Positions 24,056 through 35,281 of a DNA stretch of 64,000 nt are shown here, piece by piece (the stretch's first letter is position 1; every line of letters starts with the position of its first letter). Below the pieces are notes generated by a model. That model did not search any database. It saw nothing but the letters and a program-made list of their open reading frames with translations, and had not been told where the DNA came from. Made by a program: the position numbers and the translations under genes. This DNA comes from Fomitopsis serialis. Taxonomy: Eukaryota; Basidiomycota; Agaricomycetes; Polyporales; Fomitopsidaceae. Location: the NCBI RefSeq assembly GCF_022376445.1, contig NW_025955047.1, forward strand, positions 1-64,000, given 5' to 3'.

Positions 24056-25489
24056 ATGCGCCTCACACTGTCGACCATGCCCGAGGAGCTCCTGGAGCGC
24101 ATCCTCGCCTTTGCCGTGACCCCCTCCTCGCCGTCCGCGCCCCATCGTCCGTCCTGGCATGTCGCGACTCCCAATGCTACGAGGTCGGGCGTTGCACCCC
24201 ATGCTACGTCCCTGCTGGTATCGCGGAAGTGGCTCCGGATCGCGACACCCGCATTCTACCGCCACATCGACCTCCGCTCCGACAGACAGACAGCGATGCT
24301 CGCCCACAGCCTACGCACGAACCCGGAGCTCGGTCGCTGGGTACGCAGCATCCGTGTTGAGGGCACTTATCAGATGCTCCCGGACGTTGTCCGGTTGTGC
24401 CCTGCTCTCGAGGAGTTCGACATGACCGTGGACAACGGTCCCTCTGGCCCGCCTGCGCCAACCGTGAGCTCGCAGCGACCGCCTACCGTTGACGCGGCGG
24501 TCGTACGTTTCTGCACCAGCTTCCCATGCATGCGTCGGCTACGGAACCTCGTCATCCGCAAGAACGCGTACTTGACCCTGCCTGGTCCGACGCACATCTT
24601 CGAGGAGCTCGGCAAGGCCATCCGGCGCTGGAAGTACCTTGTGAGTCTCGATTCTTTTGTTCCGCTTGTCTGGCTGGTCCCCACTGGGTCTTCGAGCCCG
24701 ATACTGCCAGTGCCGCTACGGTATGGTATGCATGGAAATTACGTCTTCGCCTTGCCGTTTTGGGCGATCGACGACTCGAAGCAGCCCCGAAGAGGACTAG
24801 CCGCATTCTCGACTGCGATCGTTTGCTGCTCAAACTGACACGGTTCCCACCATCGCAGGAATGCGTGCAAATTGCTTTCCGCTTCTCGCCCTCGCCCGCG
24901 TCTGCGTCGTTCGCCACGTCGCTTGCCTCCGCTCCGAGGCTCCGAACGGTCAGCGCGCTCCTGCCCACCGTCTGGAACACCGCGCTGCTCGAGGTGCGTG
25001 CTTCTCGCGCTAGTGTGCTGGGCGAGCTTATCTGACGTCTCTCGATAGATCTCCCAGAATCCCTCGCTCGAACGCATCCACATAGGGCCTCGGTCGGAGC
25101 TCTTCGCGTCGCAGCTATTTATCACCGAGGCGCGCAAGTACCCGCGTCTGATGGGGCTCATCACAGCGGGCACGCCTGAGCTGCCGGCGGAGTCGCCCGC
25201 GCGCTCGCGTTGCTGGCCCGGCTCGTCTAGCCTGCCGAGCCCTGGGCTCATGCCTCCCGCCTCTGTCTCGCCATTTCCCGCGCAGTACCCCAATGCGTAC
25301 GCGCACGCGCCGTACCATGCTCCTTCGCCGGCTCCTTACCAACACCTTTCCCAGCGCAGCCGCGCGAAGCCCGAACACGCACGCGCACATATGCAGTCGT
25401 CTCCGCGCGACCCACGCACCGGACTCCCGATACCCGCCTCGTCGCAGAGACACGGCGCGCCTGCAGTCCGCCGCATGAGCGCTGTCTGA
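24056..25489 (+). CDS. F-box protein, 386 aa
   Basis: Exons 24056-24640, 24859-24993 and 25049-25489 join in phase (introns of 218 and 55 nt, gtgagt...cgcag and gtgcgt...gatag). The F-box begins at residue 8 (MPEELLERILAFAV) and ends around LLVSRKWLRIATPAFYRHID. It is followed by leucine-rich-like segments (LAHSLRTNPELGRWVRSIRV, LPDVVRLCPALEEFDM, LRNLVIRKNAYLTLPGPTHI). The last exon ends in a Pro/Ser/Ala/Tyr-rich unstructured tail. This layout matches the common Agaricomycete F-box family. It is presumably an SCF substrate receptor; the target is unknown. Two possible starts (M1 or M8) are in frame. Confidence 0.85.
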
Positions 25490-28400
25490 GCGGTTGTGGC
25501 GGCGGTCCCTGTTCGCGGCGCCGCCATGGATGTATCAGTGTTCACTGGTGCACTGCTCTTCTCTGCCATACCCTGTGCACGCACATACCCTAATTGATGG
25601 ACTCGGTGAGTTCTGCGAACTCGTCGACGTGCGATCATATCTTTGTAAACACTCCTCACATGACCACGGACCTTTGCCCGACGACTCGGACCTCGTATAT
25701 AATTCGCATATCGTTCTGTATTCGTATGCCGTATAGTTTTCTTACCGCACTCGTTTGTTGTACTCTACGTCTCTAATCTTCTGGCTGTTCTGGTACAGTC
25801 TTCGCTACGGTTCTCTTAGTTGACATAGATAGAAAATGGTGATCTCCTGGACGCATCGCAGGGTGCAAGAAGTACTGTACATAATGTCAAAATATAGTTG
25901 TAGATAGCCTAATGATTATTCTCTATTTCTGCTGCCCAGTGCCTCACGACATCTCCCTCTCGAAGCGATCCCACGCCTGTCCTGGTTCTCCATCGACTGA
26001 CAAATGACTATTTTCGTGAGTCGTCTGTAAGCATAGGAACGCGTCGTCGTCATGAGCACATGCCGGCGTGCGCAGAGCAGGGGCGAGGCAGTGTGAATCG
26101 ACTTGACAAACGACATTCCCGTCCGCCGACGTCGCTGGGGAGACGTACATAATAGTTGCATCCTGAGCATGTCATATATGGCGCTGGCAGGCACCGTACC
26201 ACTCTCTCGGTACCTTCAGGGTCCTCGGGATCGAAGACATACCGCCGGCTTGCCAGAAGTCGCAACGATGGCCAAGATACCTGACGGGAGGTCCCTCGAT
26301 CGTCCATGGCATCAAAGCGAAGTAGGCAGTGGCGCGGCTTGGTATGTAGCAAAGTCCCTGTTCCTTTGCTGTTCCTGCGAGTCTTTTGTATGCAACCTGT
26401 CGAACTGGCTTCGGGTGCGAAGAAAATTGAATGATGGACCAGATAAGCTCTACCGCGACCGGCGCGAGGATCTCGGGCATCGGCGTATTTCCCGTGGACC
26501 ATGGTGCATTGATCGGCGAAGGCAAGCTTTACATTGCGGAAGAGTAGCGGACCCTGGTTACGCCTGAATTGTTCGGCGAAAAACTGGCGGGTGGAGTCAG
26601 AGACTTGGGACTGGAAAAAGAGCGGCGATAATCTGTTGACTCTTCGGAGGGGCCCTAAGCAGGTATCGGAGTGTCTTCGCCGAAGAGAGCATGCTCTGGA
26701 ACTAGTCCAGAACTGAGGGGCATGTCCTTGGAGGGTCACCGGAGCTATGCCTCGACTGTTCATTCGAAAAACCAGCTGCCTCGAGGTCGGAGCACAAGTG
26801 TTCATCTTCTCCACGAATTTGACAATCGGCTTCTGCGTAATCCGACTCGTCTTGCACGCAACCAATGCTGTAACCCTGGTACATAACACCAGTGAATTTC
26901 CCCAGAACGTGTCTGAACAACATACTCTGATTATCTCCGACCCCTTACACTCCGTACGAGCAGTGAGTGACATGGACTTTGTGTCCACCTCCGCGATACT
27001 GATAGTGTTTCGCCACTTACCCGGTTATAAGGATGGACTAGGTTTACTTCCTATCGCGAATCGCAGTGGTCAATGACAGATTGAAGCACATAACAGGCAA
27101 ATTCTGACCTGCTTCGCGAGGTTCGCTCGATTTCGGCCCACACAGAGGTCCTTCTCGACCTGATTCGACCGAGAACCGTAAACACGCTACAGGCACGCGG
27201 GTCCGGGGACGGTCTGCTGACAGGAACTAGCCGTTACGGCATCCTGTGCAAACCCCTCAGTGGCACCCTCCGATGCGAACAGAAACTGCATTCCAAATTC
27301 GTAACGCGTGAGCGCTTGAGGTGGCGGAAAAGGTCCGGGTGTTCCCTACCTCTTCCAAGGAGAGAGTTTTGAGGTCTGCTCGAGCTACGGCAGGGCTGTC
27401 AGTTCCGTGTTGTTGACCGGTGAACGTGAACCCTGAATGCCGTGCCGTCTGCGCGTTTGCGATGAACAAGGCAGCCGAGCTACCACGATGTGAGCCCGGG
27501 GGTCAACATGATGCGCCGATGTACCTGTCAAAGGGACAAAATCTATCCGCCCACTGTGGTGTGTCAGCCACCGGCCCACAGGTGGGATACTGATACGGCG
27601 ACAGGCGAATATAGTACGTTAATCTGATAGAGAGACAGGCCGGTGTGGGCGGCGGATCAAGGCAAGCATCGTACCTGTGTCGCAATGAGGCTGAGCGTTG
27701 CCGATTTCCATTGGTTGGAATGTAATCACTGCATACGTGCAAGAACCTGCGGTCGACTGTGTAGCACGCAGGATAACTTGTGGCGCAGCCTGATCGGCCT
27801 TGGAGGGTTGTGTGAAGCGTCCGAAGATCATATACTCACGAAGACAGAGGCTGCCTCATGTATGAGTTCGGGGTGCTGCTCTTTTCCGACTTGCCAGCGC
27901 GTCCAATCAGACCACACATTTAACAACACGAGATCAAGCCCGAAGAGTCAAGCTTTCAGGACCTGAGGGCAGCGATTTAATGAATCAGAATTTTGTCGCT
28001 ATGTCAAGATACCCTACCTGTGCTTATTTCGGCGCCATCGACCTGTACGGTTGTCAATATCTGTTGTCAAAAACATCGACAATCGGTGTTTTAACATACG
28101 CGCTTTCTGCCTCCGAAACCATTCGGATCGCATCTCAATTTAGAGAGCGCCATGGGGCCCTGCACTTGTCCCGATACCGGCCAGCATGTCGTCGAGGACG
28201 TACCGACTCATTCAGCTAATTGCGAAAACGGCACCTTGTTTGTCATAGCGATCCGACCAGCGCTGGGCTTTGAGCGCATTGCCTCCTCAAAAAGGTGTTT
28301 GGCTGTGGTGGTATGCCTTACATGCAACTTGCAACGGCCCTTGACTTGAATATCGCGAGTGGGCAAGCATTTCCAGCTGACAATCTATTTCAAGACAAAA

Positions 28401-28598
28401 TACCTCTACACTCTATCTTACCGAAGAGGGCCGAGATGCGATGTCAGCGGCCATGACGAACTGAGCAGAATTTGGGCGACCTAATGCAACTCGAGTGCTG
28501 TCCCACTATCGTCGCGCTGTCTTTCCTACACTGTGTGCGCCCCTATTGGAGTGGCCCTCCGACATCCGGCGCAAGCCTACGAATCGTAGTAGCCGTCA
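25490..28598. other. No confident gene; one 312-codon minus-strand ORF
   Basis: The minus ORF 26988-26050 contains LFFQSQVSDSTRQFFAEQF, LLFRNVKLAFADQCTMVHGK and VFDPEDPEGTERVVRCLPAP, which look coding. An overlapping ORF (26525-26172, MPEILAPVAVELIWSIIQF) suggests a multi-exon gene or two decayed pieces. I could not assemble it or name a family. The rest, including 25.5-25.9 kb after the F-box gene, shows nothing. Confidence 0.35.
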
Positions 28599-29828
28599 TT
28601 AGTTCATGCTCTCTATAATACAATCATACAAGAGAACTTACGCCTGTGCTCCTCTGTCGCCCGACGCTCCTCTCCTTGTAGACACCGATACTCAGCCTGG
28701 AGCTCTGTGCGATGCCATTCAGCCATCTTCGCCACGGTATGGCATGCCCACAGACACGAGAAAGGTCTCACTGGTATTCTGGGTCTTGTGAAGGACTTCG
28801 CAAGCTCGGTGTCGCTCGAGAAGATCCCTGAGTTCAAGAAGATCTCGTTCTGTTGGTGCGTCGACGGTAGCTTGGGATGTGCTGTGACGCGTTTCTATGG
28901 CCCGGTCGTCCTGTTGTCCTCTCTTGATGTAGGTTGACGGAGTGTGATCGACTTGAGTACTTGCAGTGAGCGTTGCCGACTGTTGGTTTGGTGCGGAAGC
29001 TTGGGTCACGGGCGGATCCACAGACGCGGGCCTACAATGGAAAAACAAGGAAGCAGACGTGAGCAGGTCAGCATGAAAGAGATACAAAACTGAAGTACAG
29101 TATTCACAAATTGTAGTCTGGCACTGGTTCGCGCACATCTATGAACTGCCCAGTTTGTGAAGGTGGCGACTGCTCTAGTCGTGAGACCACTGGGGAAGGC
29201 CATGCACGCATCCCACATCACATGACGGCGGGGTTTGGTGCAGTCCAGTCTGCATTCGTCCCAGTAGATGAAGATGAATATTCACCATATCATCAACTAT
29301 GAGTGCAACGCAAGAGTGGATAGCTAGTGCGCCACGGAAACCAGCGATGAAATGAAGAAGACGAGGACTTACGATGGCACCGTCTCGATCCTCGAGCTAC
29401 ACATGCAACTTCAATTATTCAAGATGTCTCATTATCGGTACGTGAACGCGTACATTTCCAAGAGCTCCATCATCCGCGCTGCATCCGGTTGTTGAAGAAA
29501 GTGAACTTGCTCCCGGATGACCTCGACGTCGTCCTGACCAAGGTAAAGAGTCAGGCCTCAGGCGTCGAGAGAATCGCAGACAAGTCCGACAGAGACTCAC
29601 CTCGTCGTCTTGTGGATGCCATCTGCACTCGATCTTGCCCTCGACGCCCCTCTGTAGTAACGTTTCTTGGGCATCGCGGAATCCCAAGTATCGCAAGTCG
29701 TGCCTGAGGAATCGGTCGTAGTAGTTTCGCGTCTTGTCAGCCGCACTCCTCAAATAGGCAACTCTACTACCGTCAAGACGATAGTAGACGTGAATCGAGC
29801 AGCTACTTGCGGATGTTTCGGAAGCCAT
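28599..29828 (-). CDS. DLxxLG/CxW-domain coiled-coil protein, member 1
   Basis: Six exons (29828-29601, 29533-29454, 29396-29373, 29031-28772, 28704-28642, 28612-28599) close in phase to 222 aa. Exon 1 (76 codons) holds the family domain: SIHVYYRL 11-18, HDLRYLGF 43-50, KIECRW 65-70. Exon 2 (DDVEVIREQVHFLQQPDAAR) ends inside a split AT|C codon. Exon 3 is a 24-nt microexon (ISRIETVPS). Exon 4 is polar (VDPPVTQASAPNQQSATLTA) and ends in a heptad-like TERDLLELRDLLERH. Exon 5 continues as coiled coil (LQAEYRCLQGEERRATEEHR). No signal peptide or catalytic motif is visible. It is shorter than members 2 and 4. It points away from member 2. Function unknown; the family is inferred to be nuclear and self-associating. 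Confidence 0.7.
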
Positions 29829-31916
29829 CGTTGTGATGAGAGGACGAGCGAGCGAGCGAGGATATGACGTGGCCGACTGGGCTGGTGAGTGTCGCGACAA
29901 CAAAGTCAAAGAGGTAAGAGGACGGAGAGAAAGGCAGAGGCTGGCCGACTGAGATATGATCGCGAATGTGACGGTCAGCCGCTGTCAGATCGACCTGCCA
30001 GCCTGCGTAGGTTCTGGAACAGAAGCCTTCAGTGACGGGTAGGCCTCGCCACTCGTTGCAGTCAGGATCACGATGCACGAAGAAACATGATCAGTCGTAT
30101 CGTATAGAACAAAATAAAGCGTGTGATGCCCACATGCGATGGAATTGGCGTCGGTGCATCGCCCGTTTGGCAGCGAAACTAAATAAACCAGACATGTGTC
30201 ACCAATATAATAACGCGCGAGGAGAGCATAAAACGTAGTACAGCTCACCACGCTAAAAAGGTTCCGTTGCCCAGGGTGCCTAAATTACAGAGGATGATAC
30301 GCCGTTGTCAACCGGGCACGAACGGCCGCCCCAACTTCACTGATCAACGCATATCACCCCCTGCACCGGGAAGTCCTGGGTCGTCCACTGAATTCTTTCG
30401 ATGAAGCTGCACGAGAGCTCGAATGCCACGAGCACTCTCTGCGATGACTTACGAAGACCGTCAGCCATCCACACCCACCAGACTTTTGCGTTTCGGTTGT
30501 CCAATAAGGGATCACGTGAATACTGCGAGAGGCTGTTGGACCGGTGAATGCGATGCGCAGATGAGCGGTAGCACAGCCGTAGCCCGTCCAACGGCAAACG
30601 TACATGGTAGATTCGCATGTGCGGAACTCCTATGGAACCTGTCTACGTTTGGCGCGTGAAGACGGCGGGAGCGTGTTGTCATCGAAGTCGGCAGAACTAT
30701 TCTCGACAGATGCTGCATCGTCTTCTGTGAAGTGTCATCTGCCTATCAGCCTGTCGACGGCCTCTTTACTCGCCACTAGGCAAAGCAAGCGCACATACGG
30801 ACCTATAGGGGGGATAGCGGTATCTCTGGTGTTCAACTTGAAGAGCGTAGCGACCTCTACGACCAAATGGAGATAGGGACACCAGGATGTGTCCTAAACG
30901 AGAGTATCTCTTTTTGGTCAGCTACGGAGACTAATGTGTCCTTGAGTGGCGTGTAACTGCCCCCGGAGGTACTTAAGTACATCTTCTGGCGTGTATATAT
31001 ACCTAGGCGAATGCAGGTTAATCAGCAATGCCTGGTCCCGGTCAAGAGCAAACGGCACGCATCCTGAACATGACCCACCATCAAGCGGCTCGCCGTCGAC
31101 GGTGGATCACGTCGACTTCAGCCTGAGTACGATTGACCTGCATATTGAATACTGTCATCATAGTCGCGGTTCCGCATAAGGCTTCGCCCTGAACCAAAAC
31201 GAAACGGCGTTAGCAGACAAACACGCGGACAGGTCATAGGTGGAGGATCCAGTCAAGCCAGTGATGCGCTCGGAGACATGCCTACACCAGCATTAACATT
31301 CAAAGAACATCGAATGCTGGGTCCTAAAGGCATGACAGGTACCCGTCAGGCCTCAGGGAAGAACTATTCCACAGAACGGCGTCTGCGAGCCTGTCGTCGA
31401 CCTCGCGATGCATCTTGACCGTATACACTGGCATGTTATTGCCTACGGTGCCAAAGGAGATTGTGCGAAGCCCCAGGCCTCATATATGAGCCTCGAGGGG
31501 TAGCAATATGGCAGCGATCGACATGATGGTACATGGTCACTACGAACCGAGTGTCGTGAAGAAAGCGAGACGGTGGACTCGCCATGTTTGTCGGGGGTGA
31601 AGGCAACCGCCTCGACGACCCCGGTACATACGTTACATTCACGCCATGCTCTGGCTGGAACACCTACATTAGTAAAGTACGCATACATCGCTACGAGACT
31701 GTATGCCGCTTACTACTTCGCTGGCAATGCAAGAGGCCCGGTCGGTTTGGTTCGCAACAAGACATGATGATGGGGGTGGCTGACTGTCACTTTGGGCTGA
31801 CTGCGGCAGAGCAGCGGCCCTGGCCTCCGCCTCGTCCTCCTCTTCCTTGTTCCTCGCTTCCACTATTCTCGCTTTCTCGTAGGTCTTCAGGCTTGTCTCA
31901 GACTTTCTACACTGCT
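29829..31916. other. Intergenic region between divergent members 1 and 2
   Basis: About 2.1 kb with only short ORFs and no recognised gene. A GAGC tetranucleotide run lies at 29844-29859. A minus ORF at 30337-30618 (CSFIERIQWTTQDFPVQG) might be an exon relic. Confidence 0.4.
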
Positions 31917-33293
31917 ATGCCTGCTTTTGCCATTACCCTGCAATATGTCGGTCTGAACGCGGAATTCTTCCGGCTGCACAAGGCGCGGTCGCGTGGATTT
32001 CCCAAGGCTTTCGTCAAGGACAACCTCAAATCGCTCGAACTACCGCTACCTAGGATGCTCTATCTCCTGGACTGGCAGGAGGCTCGCGTGATGTGCTACT
32101 GGAAGATGATGGGCGACATCGGGGTAGGTGTTTACTGAAGCACGACTTGGCCAGTGAACGGGAGAATTGACCACCCGCCGTCCAGGACATCTTCATCGAC
32201 GGGATGCGGCGGCAGGTCGATGTTGTGCGTGCCAATGCTGCTCTGCTTGAGGCTCTAGAGATGTGAGTATTCTGCCTTTCGAGCTATGCTCTTTACCTCG
32301 CCTATTGTCACGGTCCGCGCTGCGGCTGGCAACACCCACAACGTCCGCTGTGTATCACGTCCAAACCATCACAAACCGACTGTCCCTCGTTGATGATTTG
32401 CTGCAGCTGCGAGATAACCGAAGTCCCAGCGAGTCCGTGAGTCCCCCGATATACTGCTTCCCGATATTGAACGTAGACTGAGGTCGCCGACTTAGGCTTC
32501 CGCCCACGATCATCCCAGGAGTTCCGGACACGTTCCATCTTGCCCGAAAGCGTCGCGCGCAGCCCTCCTCCGAGCCGTCGCAGGCAAAGAGGGCCCGCGT
32601 TGAGCCGGTAACTGGAGCAACAATCAGCGACTCCGACGTGACTGTTTCTGGGCAGAACTCCGATATAACGCCTGGGACTAGGGCTCCGCTTGCTTCTCTA
32701 ACCAACGCTGCCTCTTCTGCTCCCGCTGCATCTACTCAGCCAGGTGACGCGTCTGGCGTGGCTTCGCAACCTGTCAAGTCCTACTCTGGTATCCCCATCG
32801 TTGAGGCCTCTGCGCAATCTGATCCGACGAAGACCACTGTTGCACTAGCTACTAGTACAACAGCTCCAGGACCCGTTCAGCCTCTCGTGAAAGCTGAACC
32901 TCGGGACGACCGTGCTCTGCTTCGCTCAAGCAACAGCACCGGCGTTCGGCCAAGGATCAAGGCCGAACCTGGACGTGGACCTAGGCGTGACCTGCAGGAC
33001 AAAGATAGGGCGTTGCGGCGCAAGATCCGGGAGACGTACGATCGCGACGTGAAGCTCATCGCGGAGAACACGCGTGAGTTCACCTGTCTCGGATCGGTCT
33101 AGCGTCTCACTGCGCTGTGAACAGGACTCCGGCAGGAGGTCGCACGGGCGAAGTGCCGCATCGAGCGCTTGAAGGCGAAGAGTTATGGTAAGTTTGCTTT
33201 TGAGCCTGCCTGAGCGCGAGTAGCGAGCAGATGCTAATGTTACCGGATACGATGCAGACGTTCGTATGGAGCGCCCACAGGCGAACTGGTAGG
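31917..33293 (+). CDS. DLxxLG/CxW-domain coiled-coil protein, member 2
   Basis: Exons 31917-32123, 32186-32262, 32407-32436, 32496-33073, 33125-33187 and 33259-33293 close in phase to 329 aa. The domain in exon 1 has ITLQY 6-10, DNLKSLEL 35-42 and RVMCYW 57-62. Exon 2 (DIFIDGMRRQVDVVRANAAL) ends in a split AT codon. Exon 3 is a 30-nt phase-2 microexon (ICEITEVPAS). Exon 4 is disordered, with basic clusters (ARKRRAQPS, QAKRARVEP) and two psi-K-x-E sites (LVKAEP, RIKAEP) that fit SUMO attachment. Its end and exon 5 are helical (RALRRKIRETYDRDVKLI; VARAKCRIERLKAKSY). The acceptors and donors are canonical. It is the most complete and regular member. Function unknown; a nuclear location is inferred from the basic clusters. 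Confidence 0.75.
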
Positions 33294-34601
33294 ACCTCCG
33301 TGGTCCTGTTCAGTACGTGTGATCTGGTGCTTCGTGAACGCGCTTTACATACCGGAACGAATAATGGAGACGTTGGATCTTTGCGTATTGTGTCATCTGC
33401 TTCCTGTTCATGATGTTCATCCGTTCATTGTTTCCGTGTTTGCGCTCGCCAAGCCAAGGAGGGTGGATGCAACAATTTGGCAGTTCATCTCCGTTGACCC
33501 CCTTCCCCCCCCCCCCCCCCCCACGGGTTTGCGTGGTTGCGCTGAGGGGATACATCCGCCACGCAACTGGCTAACTCGCTTCCAAAACTTTCACGCCACC
33601 ATCTTCCCGGGCCCCACCGTCGATCCACCAGGGATCCCTCTGTGTGGGCTCCCACAGCGTCCATCAGCCCGTTACGGTCAGAATCATCTCAAGACCGGAT
33701 ACAAACACTCACTCAGCCACAGCAGCTGTCGCGTACCGCGCACTGCTCACAAGCCGCCAACCAGATCGCACTGCCAACCAGGTAGACCTGAGCGCGGTGC
33801 TTCTCGCCAAGGAGGCTGTGTCATTCACGCTTTCAGAATTGGACCGCCAGTCTGCATGTCGCTTGGGCTATGAAAGCTGCTGAGTCTCGTCGGTGCCATA
33901 ATGGTCTTCGGCTTTGATTCAGTCGCACCCGAGTCCGAGTGACTGACGTGATTTGCAGTCGTTGTAGATTGCTGATTGCGGTGGGCAGGTGTCTCACATT
34001 TCTGGCTTCCTGGGGGGTGCTGGGGTCACAGCTATGCCTGGTGGTGAAACTGAACAGGGCCTCGGTTCAGGAGTTGTGGTGGCATCAATAGTCGGCTTGC
34101 TCACCGATAGCAGAGCTCTCTACTTTATCTAGTGAGTCTGGCCGTTCTTTTCTGGCGTAGCAGGTGCTGACTAGTATTGGGGATGTTGTGCCCCTATCGC
34201 AGATGATAGGAGCATACCAGATGGAACGACCATCTGACCAAAATGAAAGACCCGGATTGCGCTATTCTCCGATTCCATGGGTGGTTTCACTGAAGATTTC
34301 AACCTAGTCATCCACGAGACAATCATTCACGAGGTCGGCTGCGGTCGTCTCCCATCGACACGTCTCAGCTTCCATGTCTGCCCCAACTCATCCTGCCCTA
34401 CCCGCAAAGATGGTGGACCCATCGAGAGGCTGAAACATAGAGCCAGCTGGCTGGACCAAGCTACGTGCAGATCATTCACATTTGTCGGCTAGACGACTTG
34501 AGCACAGTACTAATACACAGCTTGAATGTTGGTTGACTTCAGCTTTCATTCGACATGCCTACGGGCCGCCTTACAGACCCCTCTGTTCGGATGGTACCAC
34601 G
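33294..34601. other. No gene recognised
   Basis: Apart from the poly(C) run, only short ORFs are visible (such as 33319-33873, plus, Pro/His/Arg-rich, unconvincing). Confidence 0.4.
33505..33522 (+). repeat. Poly(C) run of 18
   Basis: An uninterrupted homopolymer in the 3' flank of member 2. Length may be unstable or uncertain in the assembly. Confidence 0.95.
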
Positions 34602-35281
34602 TCATCCCGATCCCTGAACCTAGTGAGTCCGATTGTCAGTGTATGTCTACTTACGACAAGAGGATGTTCACGTACCGCCGTCATCACAGCCTGAAGGGGG
34701 TTGGACGCCTCGTCGAGATCCAGCGCCGACACCAGTACAGCATGGTCGTTCGGCATCTCGTCGTGCTCGTCCTCCGAGAGAGGGGCCCGGGCGGTGCGTT
34801 CGGCGTGGATGAACGCTCCGATGGCCTGCGCGACGAGATACTGGCTCTTCGTCTCCTCCGATCCCTCCTTCCACGAGACGTCCGACAGCTGGATCTCGCC
34901 AGAATCGAGCGACATCGCGAGAGAGGCGACGCACGCGTAGTCGTTCGCGTCCCAGTCGGGGATGGCGGTCTGCTCGTGGTACACGGTCAAGAGCGCGTTG
35001 GCGACGAACTGGACGCTCTTGCTCGCGTGCGTGGACGTCCTCGGGATAGCCTCGACGCCTGACTGCACCGTGTTCAATTTGTCGTACCGAACCGTGAGAT
35101 GGTTTAGGCTCGCGAGGTGCGTCTTGTAGGTGGACATCGGCATGACGGAGGCCGGGGCGATCACGTAGTGAGCGCCGCCGTCTCTGACCGCTGAGAGCCC
35201 GGTGGGGAGCGATGTGGTCGAGCGGAGTACCCAGGTGCTCGTGGGCTTGAAGCCACTCTGCATCTTATTGAAGCACGACAT
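34602..35281 (-). CDS. Unrecognised 214-aa protein
   Basis: Exon 35281-34655 (209 codons) followed by a 35-nt gtaagt...cactag gap and a six-codon end at 34619-34602. Reading straight through instead gives an end at 34571. The protein begins MSCFNKMQSGFKPTSTWVLR. It contains ALLTVYHEQTAIPDWDANDY and an acidic C-terminal part (LSEDEHDEMPNDHAVLVSAL). No transmembrane segment or known motif is visible. The start could also lie further upstream, as the frame is open to 35587. It is divergent from the beta-rich gene at 37.7 kb, 2.4 kb away. The 35-nt intron would be unusually short, so the straight read is a fair alternative. Confidence 0.5.

Noticed and set aside
34526..35062. 178-codon plus ORF
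   Set aside because: Antisense to the long exon of the 214-aa gene, with Arg/Glu/Leu composition typical of such shadows.
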